From contig NZ_LMCW01000014.1 in assembly GCF_001424945.1 (NCBI RefSeq), forward strand, positions 42,660 to 106,659: a stretch of 64,000 bases of DNA. Reading direction: 5' to 3'. A program made the translations under genes and the position numbers. This stretch comes from Rhizobium sp. Root1203 (GTDB taxonomy: Bacteria > Pseudomonadota > Alphaproteobacteria > Rhizobiales > Rhizobiaceae). Below the pieces are notes generated by a model. The model worked only from the letters and a program-made list of their open reading frames with translations. It was not told the origin of the DNA and did no database searches. This document shows positions 1-8,144 of the stretch, in pieces; the first letter of the stretch is position 1, and each line of letters starts with the position of its first letter.

Positions 1-927
1 ATTCAGTTCGATGTGATCGCCGAGGACTGCGGTCACCGCGCCCCCGCTCCAGAAGTTCTTCATGACGGCGTCGTTGACCAGCGTGTCGCCGCCGGCTTGC
101 AGTTCGACCGAGACTTTGATGGTGACTGCCCCATCCTCCGATATGAAGGTGTTTGATTGCGGATCGGGTTCGCTGTCGTCGGTTTTCTCGTCGAACGTGT
201 AGTGGTCTTTGAGGAGAGGCGCTTCGGCGACGAGTTCGCCATTGACGTAGATGCCGTCGATGGCTTCCGTACCGTGCAAAAAGATCTGTGCCGCCTCGAC
301 AGGACCCGAAGCGGCGGCGTCAAGGTGGGTAATCGCCGTTTTGATGACCTCAATGGTTTCCGCGCTCGAACCGGGTCTCTCCAGATCACCGAGGGGCGAC
401 AGCGACGCTGCGTATTCTGCGCCGGAAAACAGCGCCGAGTTGTCGATAGGATCGGGGGAAAATTTGAGATTGTGGCCGCCGACGCTGAAATAGTCATCGT
501 CCGATAGCACGATCGCCTGGTTGAGATAATTGGCCACTGAGCCTGGGGGCTGCATCTCCGGCGCGTCAAATTTCATCGTCTTGGCGGCGGCATGATAGGA
601 CCAATGCTGTGGCCAATGATGGTCACGTCCCACGTGCAGGTCGTCAGCTCCATGAAGACGTGGCAAACCCTGGAACAGGGGTGGCCAGGGACGTACATGC
701 CACGGATCATGACCGGGAGAACGGTAGTCTATTCCCGGTTCGTAATCGAGCAATTCGAAGGGCGCAGCGAAGTCTGAATCCACCACCGGGTGTACATCCG
801 GTTCGGTTTGTACCAGGTTGAGAGTGAATTCCTGATAGGCCTCTCTATAGCGCGCGTCCTCGACGCTTACATGAAAGACGCCGATGAAGTGGGCGATCTC
901 TTCGGTAATCTTGTCCAACATGATCAC
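1..927 (-). CDS. Unknown protein, partial; possible type I secretion-linked family
   Basis: A frame open for 309 codons runs off the left edge, so the C-terminus is not visible. I chose the GTG start because an AGGAG lies 8 bases upstream; an in-frame ATG lies 10 codons further upstream and another 2 codons downstream. The protein begins VIMLDKITEEIAHFIG. It has a His/Trp/Pro-rich stretch around residues 75-120 and a segment LSDDDYFSVGGHNLKFS near residue 140, followed by acidic beta-rich sequence. No signal peptide is seen. It lies downstream of the Gly-rich gene on the same strand and is probably co-transcribed with it. I have a weak recollection of similar rhizobial proteins annotated as type I secretion proteins, but no catalytic motif supports this. 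Confidence 0.6.
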   Translation of the reverse strand, partial: MIMLDKITEEIAHFIGVFHVSVEDARYREAYQEFTLNLVQTEPDVHPVVDSDFAAPFELLDYEPGIDYRSPGHDPWHVRPWPPLFQGLPRLHGADDLHVGRDHHWPQHWSYHAAAKTMKFDAPEMQPPGSVANYLNQAIVLSDDDYFSVGGHNLKFSPDPIDNSALFSGAEYAASLSPLGDLERPGSSAETIEVIKTAITHLDAAASGPVEAAQIFLHGTEAIDGIYVNGELVAEAPLLKDHYTFDEKTDDSEPDPQSNTFISEDGAVTIKVSVELQAGGDTLVNDAVMKNFWSGGAVTAVLGDHIELN

Positions 928-998
928 GGCAGGAACTCCTCTGTCAGCATCGGCCATCTCTGAACCTTGCCGTCAGGATCAGGTCGGTCGTACCTTGT

Positions 999-1031
999 GC
1001 AGGCTGCGCGTAGAAACCGCGCGCAGCCTGC
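999..1031. repeat. Perfect inverted repeat between the Gly-rich gene and the partial gene
   Basis: The 12-base arm GCAGGCTGCGCG is mirrored after a short loop, giving a strong GC-rich hairpin in the 141-base gap. There is no T-run on either side. It could be a processing or attenuation site rather than a classic terminator. Confidence 0.5.
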
Positions 1032-1068
1032 CTTGCCTACTTCACATTTCATCTAGGTGTATTCGGCC

Positions 1069-2775
1069 CTAGCTGCTGCCATCACTGGCATCGTCGCCGA
1101 TGACGGTGCTGGTCAGATCGCCGCCGACGATGGTCATGTCGATTGCGTTCTGCTGCAGGTTAGCGCCCATCACGATATCCTGGTTGAAGGCGCTGGTATC
1201 GATGACGGCATCTGCCGATGCTGAACTCGTGCCGGTGACAATACCATCGTCACCATTGCCCGAACCCCACGACCCGCCGTCGCCGGCACCGCCGTAGCCG
1301 TTGGTGGCTATGCCGCCGTCTGCGCCGTCGCCGCCGTTTCCGCCGAACGCCCAGCCGCCGTAGCCGTCGCCGCCGATTCCATCGGCCCATGCGCCGCTGA
1401 GGGCAGTTCCGCCTTCACCGCCGCCTGCCCAGGCATCCCCGCCGTAACCGTCGCCGGTCGTGGCGTCGCCCGTGGTAGCTGCCCCACCGGCTCCGGCTGC
1501 ACCGTCGCCACCGTCGCCGCCGGTTCCAGCGCCGTTTCCAGCACCGCCACCAAAACCGGTGCCGGCGCCAAGCGCGTCGCCACCGCGGCCACCGTCACCG
1601 GCGTCCGTAGCATTGCCGCCCGAACCACCGGCGCCGCCTGCGCCGGCGCCACCACCGGCGCCGCCGTTGGAGTCACCGCCGTCCCCGGCAGTGCCGTTGC
1701 CGCCATCACTGTCGGCAAACACCGGGTTGATCAATCCAAGAACTGCCCCGACACCAGTCGTGGCGGCACCACCGGTACCGGCACCACCGTCTCCGGCGTT
1801 GTCGGCGTTACCGCCATTGGCGTCACCGCTGTCCCCGCCCTGGTCGCCATTGCCGGCGGTATTGTTGCCGCCGTTGCTGCCGTCACCGGCAAGTGCCAGC
1901 CCTGCGCCGAGGCCGAGGCCAAGGCCCAAGCCGACGCCGATGCCTTCGGCACCGCTGCCGCCACGTCCGCCGTGGCCGTAGCCGCCCTGGGCGTTGCCGC
2001 TCGTGGCATTTCCGCTGCTGCCATCACCGCCATCGGCATCGCCGCCTTCGCCGATGCCCCCGAAAGCCAGGCTCGCAGCCAGACCGCCGGCCCCGGCACC
2101 GCCGACTCCGGCGCCTGCGGTTGCACCGCCGCCGTTGCCGCCATCGCCGCCGTTGGCATCGGCATCGCTGCCGCCCTTGCCGCCGTCGCCACCGCCGCTG
2201 ATCCCGTCGGATGCAAACGCCAACCCACCGTTGGCATTGTTGTTGAGCTGGAAGGTCCCGTTGTTGGTGACCTGGGCATTATCGAGATGGTCATTGTCCT
2301 GCAGGTTGGCAATCTGATTGATCACATTGCCGACGTCATTGCCCTCACCGGTCAGCGCGCCGTTCAGAATGTCGTCGAACTTCGTGTTGAACAGGCCGTC
2401 GATCGAGCTGCCGCCCTGGACGTCGATGTCAGCGAAGTCGTCGTCGCTCGGCAAGTAGCCTTCCAGGCCGACGTCCACGGTTACGTCGACGGTCGTATTC
2501 GTATTGTTGGTGTTTTCGTTATAATTCTCGCTGGCATTGAAATTGCCATTGAGGTTGCCGTTGCCATTCAGGTTCAGGCTGCCGTTCCCGTTGAGGTTCA
2601 GGTTGCCGTTGCCATTACCATTGCCGTTGAAGTTTTCCGATTCACTTCCCTGGTACTGGTTCTGGCCCTGTTCCTGCTGTTCCTGTTGCTGTTGTTGCTC
2701 ACGTTGCTGCTGCTGTTGCTGCTGATCGTCGTCATGGGATGACGGATCATAATTATGTCTGTGCTTGTCAGCCAT
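1069..2775 (-). CDS. Low-complexity Gln/Asn-Gly/Gly-rich protein, possibly secreted
   Basis: The product is 568 residues from the chosen ATG (MADKHRHNYDPS), preceded by AGAGG. Order of segments: a poly-Gln tract at about residues 20-45; Asn-Gly and Leu-Asn repeats at about 50-85; an acidic segment around 100-190; then about 330 residues of GGxGG-type repeats interspersed with Asp, Asn, Ala and Thr; and a non-repetitive tail with INQ/NAIDM-like Asn-Gln motifs ending TSTVIGDDASDGSS. No N-terminal signal peptide is visible. An acidic repeat protein with a small-residue C-terminus would fit type I secretion or a surface matrix role, but this is inference. The repeats are not canonical RTX nonapeptides. 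Upstream in-frame codons extend the frame by 84 residues, but that extension is Arg-rich and lacks a ribosome site. Function unknown. Confidence 0.7.
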   Translation of the reverse strand: MADKHRHNYDPSSHDDDQQQQQQQREQQQQQEQQEQGQNQYQGSESENFNGNGNGNGNLNLNGNGSLNLNGNGNLNGNFNASENYNENTNNTNTTVDVTVDVGLEGYLPSDDDFADIDVQGGSSIDGLFNTKFDDILNGALTGEGNDVGNVINQIANLQDNDHLDNAQVTNNGTFQLNNNANGGLAFASDGISGGGDGGKGGSDADANGGDGGNGGGATAGAGVGGAGAGGLAASLAFGGIGEGGDADGGDGSSGNATSGNAQGGYGHGGRGGSGAEGIGVGLGLGLGLGAGLALAGDGSNGGNNTAGNGDQGGDSGDANGGNADNAGDGGAGTGGAATTGVGAVLGLINPVFADSDGGNGTAGDGGDSNGGAGGGAGAGGAGGSGGNATDAGDGGRGGDALGAGTGFGGGAGNGAGTGGDGGDGAAGAGGAATTGDATTGDGYGGDAWAGGGEGGTALSGAWADGIGGDGYGGWAFGGNGGDGADGGIATNGYGGAGDGGSWGSGNGDDGIVTGTSSASADAVIDTSAFNQDIVMGANLQQNAIDMTIVGGDLTSTVIGDDASDGSS

Positions 2776-3608
2776 TGTCGTGTCCTCTGGCTCTGGATCC
2801 GCAACAGCTTGGCCACAATTCATCTTATTTATGGTCTTGGCCGTGCAGATGTTGAACTTGAACGATTGGATGAAGGCGGAGTTTATGGGGTGACCGCATC
2901 CCCGTGATTGGATTGCGTGTTCAGTTGGCAAGCCCTCCCGTCGTTGGCGACGCGGCATTTCAGCATGGAGTTTCGACGCACGAAGCCAGCCCATGCCTCG
3001 CAGGCGACCCTCCAGACCCAGCCGCAACGTTGAATGTGCTGCTAATATACGGGGAAGGTAAGCTGCTAGATGGAGCTAGTACCCCGACCGGGGAGCCGCT
3101 GAGCCGCTGTTTTCAAGGTCTCCTGCGCCAGAACCGGTCAAGCCTGTGTCGTTTTGAAACGGATAGCTCCCGGAGACCGGCGATAAGCATCGTTCCTCGA
3201 TCAGTATTGTGATGCAAATCGCGCGAAGGTGGCTGTCTGCCGCCCGAAGGCGTGTCCAAATTCATCTTCAATGTCGCTTGCTCGACGCACGACGCCCCCG
3301 GATGTGGAGCCATTGATCCTTTCGCCTAGGCCTTAAGTGCTAATAGCCCGCCACAAGAGGTAGCGGATGTTCAGAGCTACCGCCTTGGTAGGTAGTTTCA
3401 TGCGAGCCTGCCCATTGATTTATCGTAAAAAAACGGTTTAGCACACGCTGTGCGCGATATTCTGCGCGATGCCAGCGAGCCACCGGCAGGGGAGCATAGC
3501 TCCTTCGAGCTATTCCCAATCGGGTCTGTTTGGTCTAGATTTTCCAGCAAGAGGCGGAGGGGGAAGCGCACCGCGCTCCGCAAAAAAATGCCTGGGGAGG
3601 CTACTACA
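2776..3608. other. Intergenic region, 833 bases, no convincing gene
   Basis: Short open frames here have no ribosome-binding site and no recognisable composition. It must hold the promoters of the leftward Gly-rich gene and the rightward LuxR gene. A short palindrome (GCACA, 3 bases, TGTGC) lies near 3441-3453. I see no RNA gene. Confidence 0.4.
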
Positions 3609-4439
3609 ATGACGCATGATGCGCCGACCTTGCACAACTTCAGCGTGGATCTGGTGCCGCCGTTGGAGGCCATTCGCTATTTGCGCACACTCTTGTACGT
3701 GGGGCCGCCCGATGTCGTCTCCGACGCTATCGCTGCGGCGATCGAGAGAGAGTTTCCGTCGCTGTGCGTAAAAAATGTTTCCGAATTGAAAGCTGCGCTC
3801 GGCGACTTCGAAGTACCCCTGCGTCTCTTGCTGGTCGATCTCGAACTCGCACACGGTCTCAATAGCTGTGCTGGCGAAATCCTGAAGCGACACCCCTCCG
3901 TCGCGGTTGTCATCGTTACCGAGGGCGATCAGCGTGAGAGCGCCAGCAGGCTGAATTTCGTCGACACCCGGCTGGTTCGCGGCGTCCTTCCGCTGAACGT
4001 GAGCCTCGATGTTCTGCTTTCGGTCCTTCGGATCATCTTGAAGGGCGGAACATATTTCCCGTCTGTCACCTACAGCAATCAAGACGGCGTGTTGTGGGAG
4101 GCGAGCAGCCCTCGTTCGCCGGATTCGCCCGCGGAGACGAAACTGCATTTTGCGCAGGAAATCCGAGGAAAAACAATGCATCAGCTGACAAAGCGTGAAA
4201 ACGAGATCTTGGGCCGAATTGCATTGGGCAACCAGAACAAGATCATCGCGGCCGCTTTCGGATTGTCCGAACATACTGTCAAGATTCACATCCACAACAT
4301 CATTACCAAGCTCGGCGTCCACAACAGGACGGAAGCGGTCGCGATCTATTTCGAGCATCTGGAAACATACGGCGGTGAGGCTTTGCCGGACGGTTCTGTT
4401 CGTTCCGGCAGCAGTTCGGTGCCAGGTGACGATGCGTAA
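3609..4439 (+). CDS. LuxR/FixJ-type transcriptional regulator
   Basis: The product is 276 residues from an ATG with GGGGAGG 8 bases upstream; a longer in-frame start exists but lacks a ribosome site. Residues about 190-255 form a LuxR-type helix-turn-helix (LTKRENEILGRIALGNQNK, then EHTVKIHIHNIITKLG). The N-terminal 130 residues look like a degenerate receiver fold: RLLLVDLEL occupies the phospho-Asp strand position and VVIVTEGD resembles the following Thr strand. It may therefore respond to a partner or to phosphorylation, but I cannot say which. It is translationally coupled to the next gene. Its targets are unknown; the upstream Gly-rich gene is a plausible candidate by position only. Confidence 0.85.
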   Translation: MTHDAPTLHNFSVDLVPPLEAIRYLRTLLYVGPPDVVSDAIAAAIEREFPSLCVKNVSELKAALGDFEVPLRLLLVDLELAHGLNSCAGEILKRHPSVAVVIVTEGDQRESASRLNFVDTRLVRGVLPLNVSLDVLLSVLRIILKGGTYFPSVTYSNQDGVLWEASSPRSPDSPAETKLHFAQEIRGKTMHQLTKRENEILGRIALGNQNKIIAAAFGLSEHTVKIHIHNIITKLGVHNRTEAVAIYFEHLETYGGEALPDGSVRSGSSSVPGDDA

Positions 4440-4914
4440 GTTTCAGGATGTTCTGTTGCTGCTAGGGCAATTGAACTACACTTGGACTAACACTGAGAGC
4501 CTTTTGATTCACGTGATCGCCGGGCTCTGCCAGTCCGACAAGGAAACGGCAATCGTCATCTTCCTGACACTGAACACCTCGCGCGCACGGATCGATTTGG
4601 TGGAGCGGCTGGCGAAGATGCAGCGGACGCCTGCAGCGTGCAGAAGCGAGGTCCTGGAGGCAACAAAGCGCCTCTCCGAGGAAGGCAAACTCAGAAACAA
4701 GTACAACCACTGCATTTATTCGTTTGACCCCGACAGCGGCCGCGGTCTGACGCAGTCGATGCGGATCTTCGAAAGCCGGGATGAAATAAAGTACGGAAAG
4801 ATCGAGGAACTCGACGATCAGGAGATCGTGCGGATCAAGGAGAGCATCCAATCCTTGATCAAGCTCAATCGAGATTTGTGGGATCTGACCGAGCGATACA
4901 ATTTTCCAAAATAG
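4432..4914 (+). CDS. Hypothetical protein coupled to the LuxR gene
   Basis: The product is 160 residues (MRKFQDVLLLLGQLNYTWTN...). Its ATG overlaps the LuxR stop by 8 bases, and with no strong ribosome site of its own, translational coupling is likely. It is mostly alpha-helical with charged C-terminal helices (EIVRIKESIQSLIKLNRDLW) and contains no recognised catalytic motif, signal peptide or membrane segment. The tight linkage suggests it modulates the regulator or is a co-regulated effector. I do not recognise the family. Confidence 0.65.
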   Translation: MRKFQDVLLLLGQLNYTWTNTESLLIHVIAGLCQSDKETAIVIFLTLNTSRARIDLVERLAKMQRTPAACRSEVLEATKRLSEEGKLRNKYNHCIYSFDPDSGRGLTQSMRIFESRDEIKYGKIEELDDQEIVRIKESIQSLIKLNRDLWDLTERYNFPK

Positions 4915-4993
4915 AATTTCGACCGCCAGGTGGGGCTCTGTGTTGGCTCGAGGTTCGCTTTCGAGCCCGTGCTCCGACAATTGTAAAGCCATC

Positions 4994-5019
4994 AAACGGC
5001 CGGCGTGAACCGGCCGTTT
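4994..5019. terminator. Bidirectional hairpin terminator
   Basis: The arm AAACGGCCGG and its exact complement flank a 6-base loop, with T-rich ends on both strands. It sits between two convergent genes, so it can serve both the rightward LuxR pair and the leftward rpiB operon. Confidence 0.8.
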
Positions 5020-5029
5020 CGCATTATTG

Positions 5030-5485
5030 TCACCTGGCGTTGTATTTGGCGTCGAGCTCGTCCATGGCCTTGACGTTGCCGGCCGAACGGCCATTCTCGT
5101 CGAACGTCTGGGCGAGAAACGCATCGGCGATGGATTTCGCGAGTTCCGTCCCGATGACGCGTGCGCCCATCGTGATGATCTGTGCGTTGTTTGAAAGTGC
5201 CGCACGTTCAGCGGAATAGGTGTCATGCGTCAGCGCTGCGCGAATACCCGGCACCTTGTTGGCCGAGATGCAGACGCCGATGCCGGTGCCGCAGACAAGG
5301 ATCGCCTTGTCATAGGTTCCGTCGATGACGCCCGACGCAACTCGGTCCGAAAGGTTTGCATAGAAGGGATCGGCGCCGGTACCCGTGCGCGAAACTTCGT
5401 GCACGTCGAAACGGTCCTTCAGATGGTCGGCCAGAACCTTGGCGAGGCCTTCGCCGGCGCTGTCTCCTGCAATAGCAAGCTTCAT
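5030..5485 (-). CDS. rpiB: RpiB-family isomerase (D-erythrose-4-phosphate isomerase EryI type)
   Basis: The product is 151 residues of the RpiB/LacA family. The CGTGIG motif carries the likely catalytic Cys65, and HDTY gives His87. In Brucella the orthologue at this position (EryI) interconverts D-erythrulose-4-phosphate and D-erythrose-4-phosphate as the last step of erythritol breakdown. Here it is the last gene of the leftward run DeoR-tpiA2-rpiB, 11 bases after tpiA2. The start is supported by an AGGAG 8 bases upstream. A housekeeping ribose-5-phosphate isomerase role is possible, but gene context favours the erythritol pathway. Confidence 0.9.
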   Translation of the reverse strand: MKLAIAGDSAGEGLAKVLADHLKDRFDVHEVSRTGTGADPFYANLSDRVASGVIDGTYDKAILVCGTGIGVCISANKVPGIRAALTHDTYSAERAALSNNAQIITMGARVIGTELAKSIADAFLAQTFDENGRSAGNVKAMDELDAKYNAR

Positions 5486-5496
5486 TGTCTTTCTCC

Positions 5497-6267
5497 TCAG
5501 AGTTTGGCGGTGCATTTTTCCAGGATGTCGAGGAAACCTTCGACGTTCCAGGCCGAGCGGCCGATGAAAAGCCCGTCGATATGCGGGCTCGAGATGAGTT
5601 CCTCGCAGTTCTGCGGGTTGACCGAGCCGCCGTAGAGGCAGGGGATCTTCCGGGCGAGTACCTCCTCGGCGACGGCGATGATTTCGGCCTGGCGGGCATC
5701 CGCATAGTCTGCGGTTGCCGGGATGCCCTTTTCGCCGATCGCCCAGACCGGTTCGTAGGCAAGAAGAATCTCGGCGGCTTTCTGGTCGCCGGAGAGTCTC
5801 GAAAGCGCACCCCGCACCTGCGCGGCCAGAATTTCGGCGGCCTTCCCGCTTTCGCGGTCGGCAAGGGTCTCGCCGATGCAGATCAGAGGAATGAGGCCGT
5901 GGCGCACGGCAGCTTCGGTCTTCAGGGCCACGGTTTCGTCGGTCTCGCCGAAATGTTCGCGACGCTCGGAATGCCCGAGCTCGACCATATCGAGATTGCA
6001 GTCCTTGAGCATCGGCGGCGAGACTTCGCCGGTCCAGGCACCCTGGTCAGCCCAGTGCATGTTCTGTGCGCCGACCTTCACGGAGGTCTTCGCAAGCATC
6101 GACTTGACCTCGCGCACGGCTGTAAAAGGCGGAATGACGAAGCGCTGGATGCGAGGGTCGCCTGCGGCATCGGCAGCTTCGAGCCCTTTTGCAAAGTGCT
6201 GCGCCTCCGCAAGCGTCTTGTTCATCTTCCAGCTGGTGCCAACCCAGAAACGCGGTTTTTCGGTCAT
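5497..6267 (-). CDS. tpiA: Triosephosphate isomerase paralogue (EryH/TpiA2 type)
   Basis: The product is a 256-residue TIM-barrel enzyme. The canonical residues are visible: Lys14 in TSWKMNK, His99 in ELGHSERR, Glu172 in AYEPVWAIG, and the phosphate loop YGGSVNP. In the erythritol pathway the TpiA2/EryH paralogue isomerises D-3-tetrulose-4-phosphate to D-erythrulose-4-phosphate. Its ATG overlaps the stop of the upstream DeoR gene (ATGA), so the two are translationally coupled. A glycolytic tpiA would normally sit elsewhere in the genome. Assignment to the tetrulose reaction rests on context and on the Brucella precedent. Confidence 0.92.
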   Translation of the reverse strand: MTEKPRFWVGTSWKMNKTLAEAQHFAKGLEAADAAGDPRIQRFVIPPFTAVREVKSMLAKTSVKVGAQNMHWADQGAWTGEVSPPMLKDCNLDMVELGHSERREHFGETDETVALKTEAAVRHGLIPLICIGETLADRESGKAAEILAAQVRGALSRLSGDQKAAEILLAYEPVWAIGEKGIPATADYADARQAEIIAVAEEVLARKIPCLYGGSVNPQNCEELISSPHIDGLFIGRSAWNVEGFLDILEKCTAKL

Positions 6268-7040
6268 GTCGGATCCTGTGTTGATGCGACGGTGAGCGTG
6301 ATGCCCGCCCGCTCGAATTCCTCCAGGACAGCAGCGTCAGGTGCCCTGTCGGTAATAATGGCGTCAAAGTCGGCCAGATCCGCCATGACATGCAGCGCTG
6401 TATGGCCGATCCTCTGGTGGTTGACCAAGAGGCAGGTCCTGGCCGACGATGCTATCATTGCCCGTTTGGCGCGCACGACGTTGTCGTCCATGTGATAGGC
6501 GAGCCTACCGCTGACGGCGGGGGTCGAAATGAACGCGATATCGGCTCTCAGCCGCGACAGCGCTTCTTCCGTGACGACGCCGAGATAGGCGCTGAACTTC
6601 GCCGAATAGATGCCGCCGAGGCCGATCAGCGTGAGGCCGGCCTCGCCTTTCAGCCGCTCCATGATCGCCGCGTTGTTGGTGATCACGGTCAGGGGCCGCT
6701 TCTGCAGCAGCATTTCGCCCAGCACGGCGGCCATCGAACCATCGTTGACCATCACGGTCATGCCCGGTTCGACCAGCTCCAGCGCGCTTCGTGCCATGGC
6801 GATCTTGGCTTCGTTGCCTTGCCTCTCGCGAATACGGAAGTCGCTCTCGAACTGCGTTCCGGCGTCGATCGTCGCGCCGCCTCGTACCTTGCGCAAGACG
6901 CCGGCCTGTTCGAGATCGTCGAGATCGCGATGGATCGTCATCTTCGACACGATGAAGCGATCGGCAAGATCATCTAGGTCGACGGTCTTGTTTTCGACGA
7001 GCAGATTGACGATGAGCTGCTGCCGCTCTTCCCGCTTCAT
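6264..7040 (-). CDS. DeoR-family transcriptional regulator of the ery isomerase operon
   Basis: The product is 258 residues from the chosen ATG (MKREERQQLIVNLL), with GGAG upstream; a GTG four codons earlier is an alternative. The N-terminal winged helix (residues about 3-60, VSKMTIHRDLDDLEQAGVLRKV) is followed by a DeoR sugar-phosphate sensor domain with the NDGS and TNNAAIM motifs. It heads the operon with tpiA2 and rpiB, as deoR-tpiA2-rpiB in Brucella. It probably represses its own operon through the palindrome just upstream and is relieved by a tetrose or tetrulose phosphate; the ligand is inferred. Confidence 0.9.
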   Translation of the reverse strand: MKREERQQLIVNLLVENKTVDLDDLADRFIVSKMTIHRDLDDLEQAGVLRKVRGGATIDAGTQFESDFRIRERQGNEAKIAMARSALELVEPGMTVMVNDGSMAAVLGEMLLQKRPLTVITNNAAIMERLKGEAGLTLIGLGGIYSAKFSAYLGVVTEEALSRLRADIAFISTPAVSGRLAYHMDDNVVRAKRAMIASSARTCLLVNHQRIGHTALHVMADLADFDAIITDRAPDAAVLEEFERAGITLTVASTQDPT

Positions 7041-7090
7041 TCCGGTCTCCACTGGTTTTGAGATAAGATAACGGAATTGTCGTGATAAGC

Positions 7091-7105
7091 AACATTAGTG
7101 ATGTT
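7091..7105. promoter_or_regulatory. Candidate operator upstream of the DeoR-tpiA2-rpiB operon
   Basis: The perfect inverted repeat AACAT-5-ATGTT sits in the 96-base gap between eryD and the DeoR gene. On the minus strand it abuts a possible -35 (TTGCTT) with a -10-like TATCTT downstream. Read on the minus strand it contains ATAACAT, a string that recurs three times in the eryA-eryE divergent promoter region. Confidence 0.4.
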
Positions 7106-7136
7106 ATTTTGCGATCAAATTATGTTGTGTTTCGCA

Positions 7137-8072
7137 CTATGCCAGGAGCGTCTTTGCGGTGCGTTCGTCGGTGATGAGTCCAAAAAGGCGGCGGCTGTTT
7201 AAGATTGCCCTGATGGCCGGCACCTTTGCCTGTCCGCCAGCCAGCGCCACGAGCCGCTCCTTCTTGGTCTTCGGGAACGATGCCGAAAGCGTGCGAGCCG
7301 TCAGCGGCGTATCAAGGATATGGCCATCTGCGTCGAAGAAGTGCCCGAGGATTTCACCGACGCCACCTGCTGCTGCAATGGCCTGGATTTCTCCGGGCTC
7401 CACCATGCCAGACAGAACGAGCTGCGCCTCGGCGTCGACGGTTCCCAGGCCAACGAGCTTCAGATCGGCATTGTTGGCAAGATCGAAGACCTCCTTGACG
7501 GCGCGCTGCGCCTTCAGGACTTCGCGGTCCTCGCCGGTATTGGCAAAGAAGGGAACAGGCATGACGTAGGCATGCGTTCCGGTCTTCTCGGCGATGCGGT
7601 GCATCACGTCATAGGGGTTGGCGCCATAGTTTCGCGTCAGGCCACCGAGCAACGAGACGAAGCGCAGGTCTTTCGCACTTACCCGTGGCATATATTGGAC
7701 TGCGGCAGAGAGCGTACGGCCGTGGCCAAGGCCGATGACGGTATTGTCGCCGCGCTCGATCTCGCGTTTGAGATAGCCCGCGCCTGCGTGCCCCAACGCG
7801 CGAAGCGGCAGCCCTTCCTCGCCGAGATCCGGCGCGACCTCGCAATACTGAAGCCCGAACCGTTCGGAAAGGCGCATCTCCAGCTCGACGCATTCGACGA
7901 TATCGCCGTCGATCGTGACTTTCACGACGCCATCGGCAACTGCGCGCGCGATCAGTCGATGTGCCTTCACCGATGGCACGCCAAGGCGTCGGGCGACCTC
8001 GGACTGGGTAAGGCCACCCGCGTAGTGGAGCCAGGCAGCACGTACGGCAAGCGTATCATCGGCGTCCGTCAT
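7137..8072 (-). CDS. eryD: EryD, SorC/DeoR-type erythritol repressor
   Basis: The product is 311 residues with an N-terminal helix-turn-helix (LTQSEVARRLGVPSVKAHRLI, about residues 20-45) and a SorC-type sugar-binding domain containing VIGLGHGRTL and LRFVSLLGGL. EryD represses the ery operon in Brucella and responds to erythritol. The start was chosen because GGGAG stands 5 bases before the ATG; a GTG one codon earlier is too close to it. It is the last gene of eryABCD, 70 bases after eryC. Likely targets are the promoters in the eryA/DUF2291 divergent region. Confidence 0.92.
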   Translation of the reverse strand: MTDADDTLAVRAAWLHYAGGLTQSEVARRLGVPSVKAHRLIARAVADGVVKVTIDGDIVECVELEMRLSERFGLQYCEVAPDLGEEGLPLRALGHAGAGYLKREIERGDNTVIGLGHGRTLSAAVQYMPRVSAKDLRFVSLLGGLTRNYGANPYDVMHRIAEKTGTHAYVMPVPFFANTGEDREVLKAQRAVKEVFDLANNADLKLVGLGTVDAEAQLVLSGMVEPGEIQAIAAAGGVGEILGHFFDADGHILDTPLTARTLSASFPKTKKERLVALAGGQAKVPAIRAILNSRRLFGLITDERTAKTLLA

Positions 8073-8144
8073 CACGGCTCCCTTTCGAATGTCGAAGACG
8101 GCGAATCCGCCGCATCGCGATGCTGCCTTTTAGTGGTCTCCGTG

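Noticed and set aside
1460..2742. Long plus-strand frames rich in Pro, Ala, Arg or Val opposite the Gly-rich gene
   Set aside because: They are mirror images of the repetitive GGC/GCC codons of the leftward gene, lack ribosome sites and have no natural protein composition.
2776..3027. Upstream extension of the Gly-rich protein by 84 residues
   Set aside because: The extension is Arg-rich with no ribosome site, while the ATG at MADKHRH has AGAGG in place.
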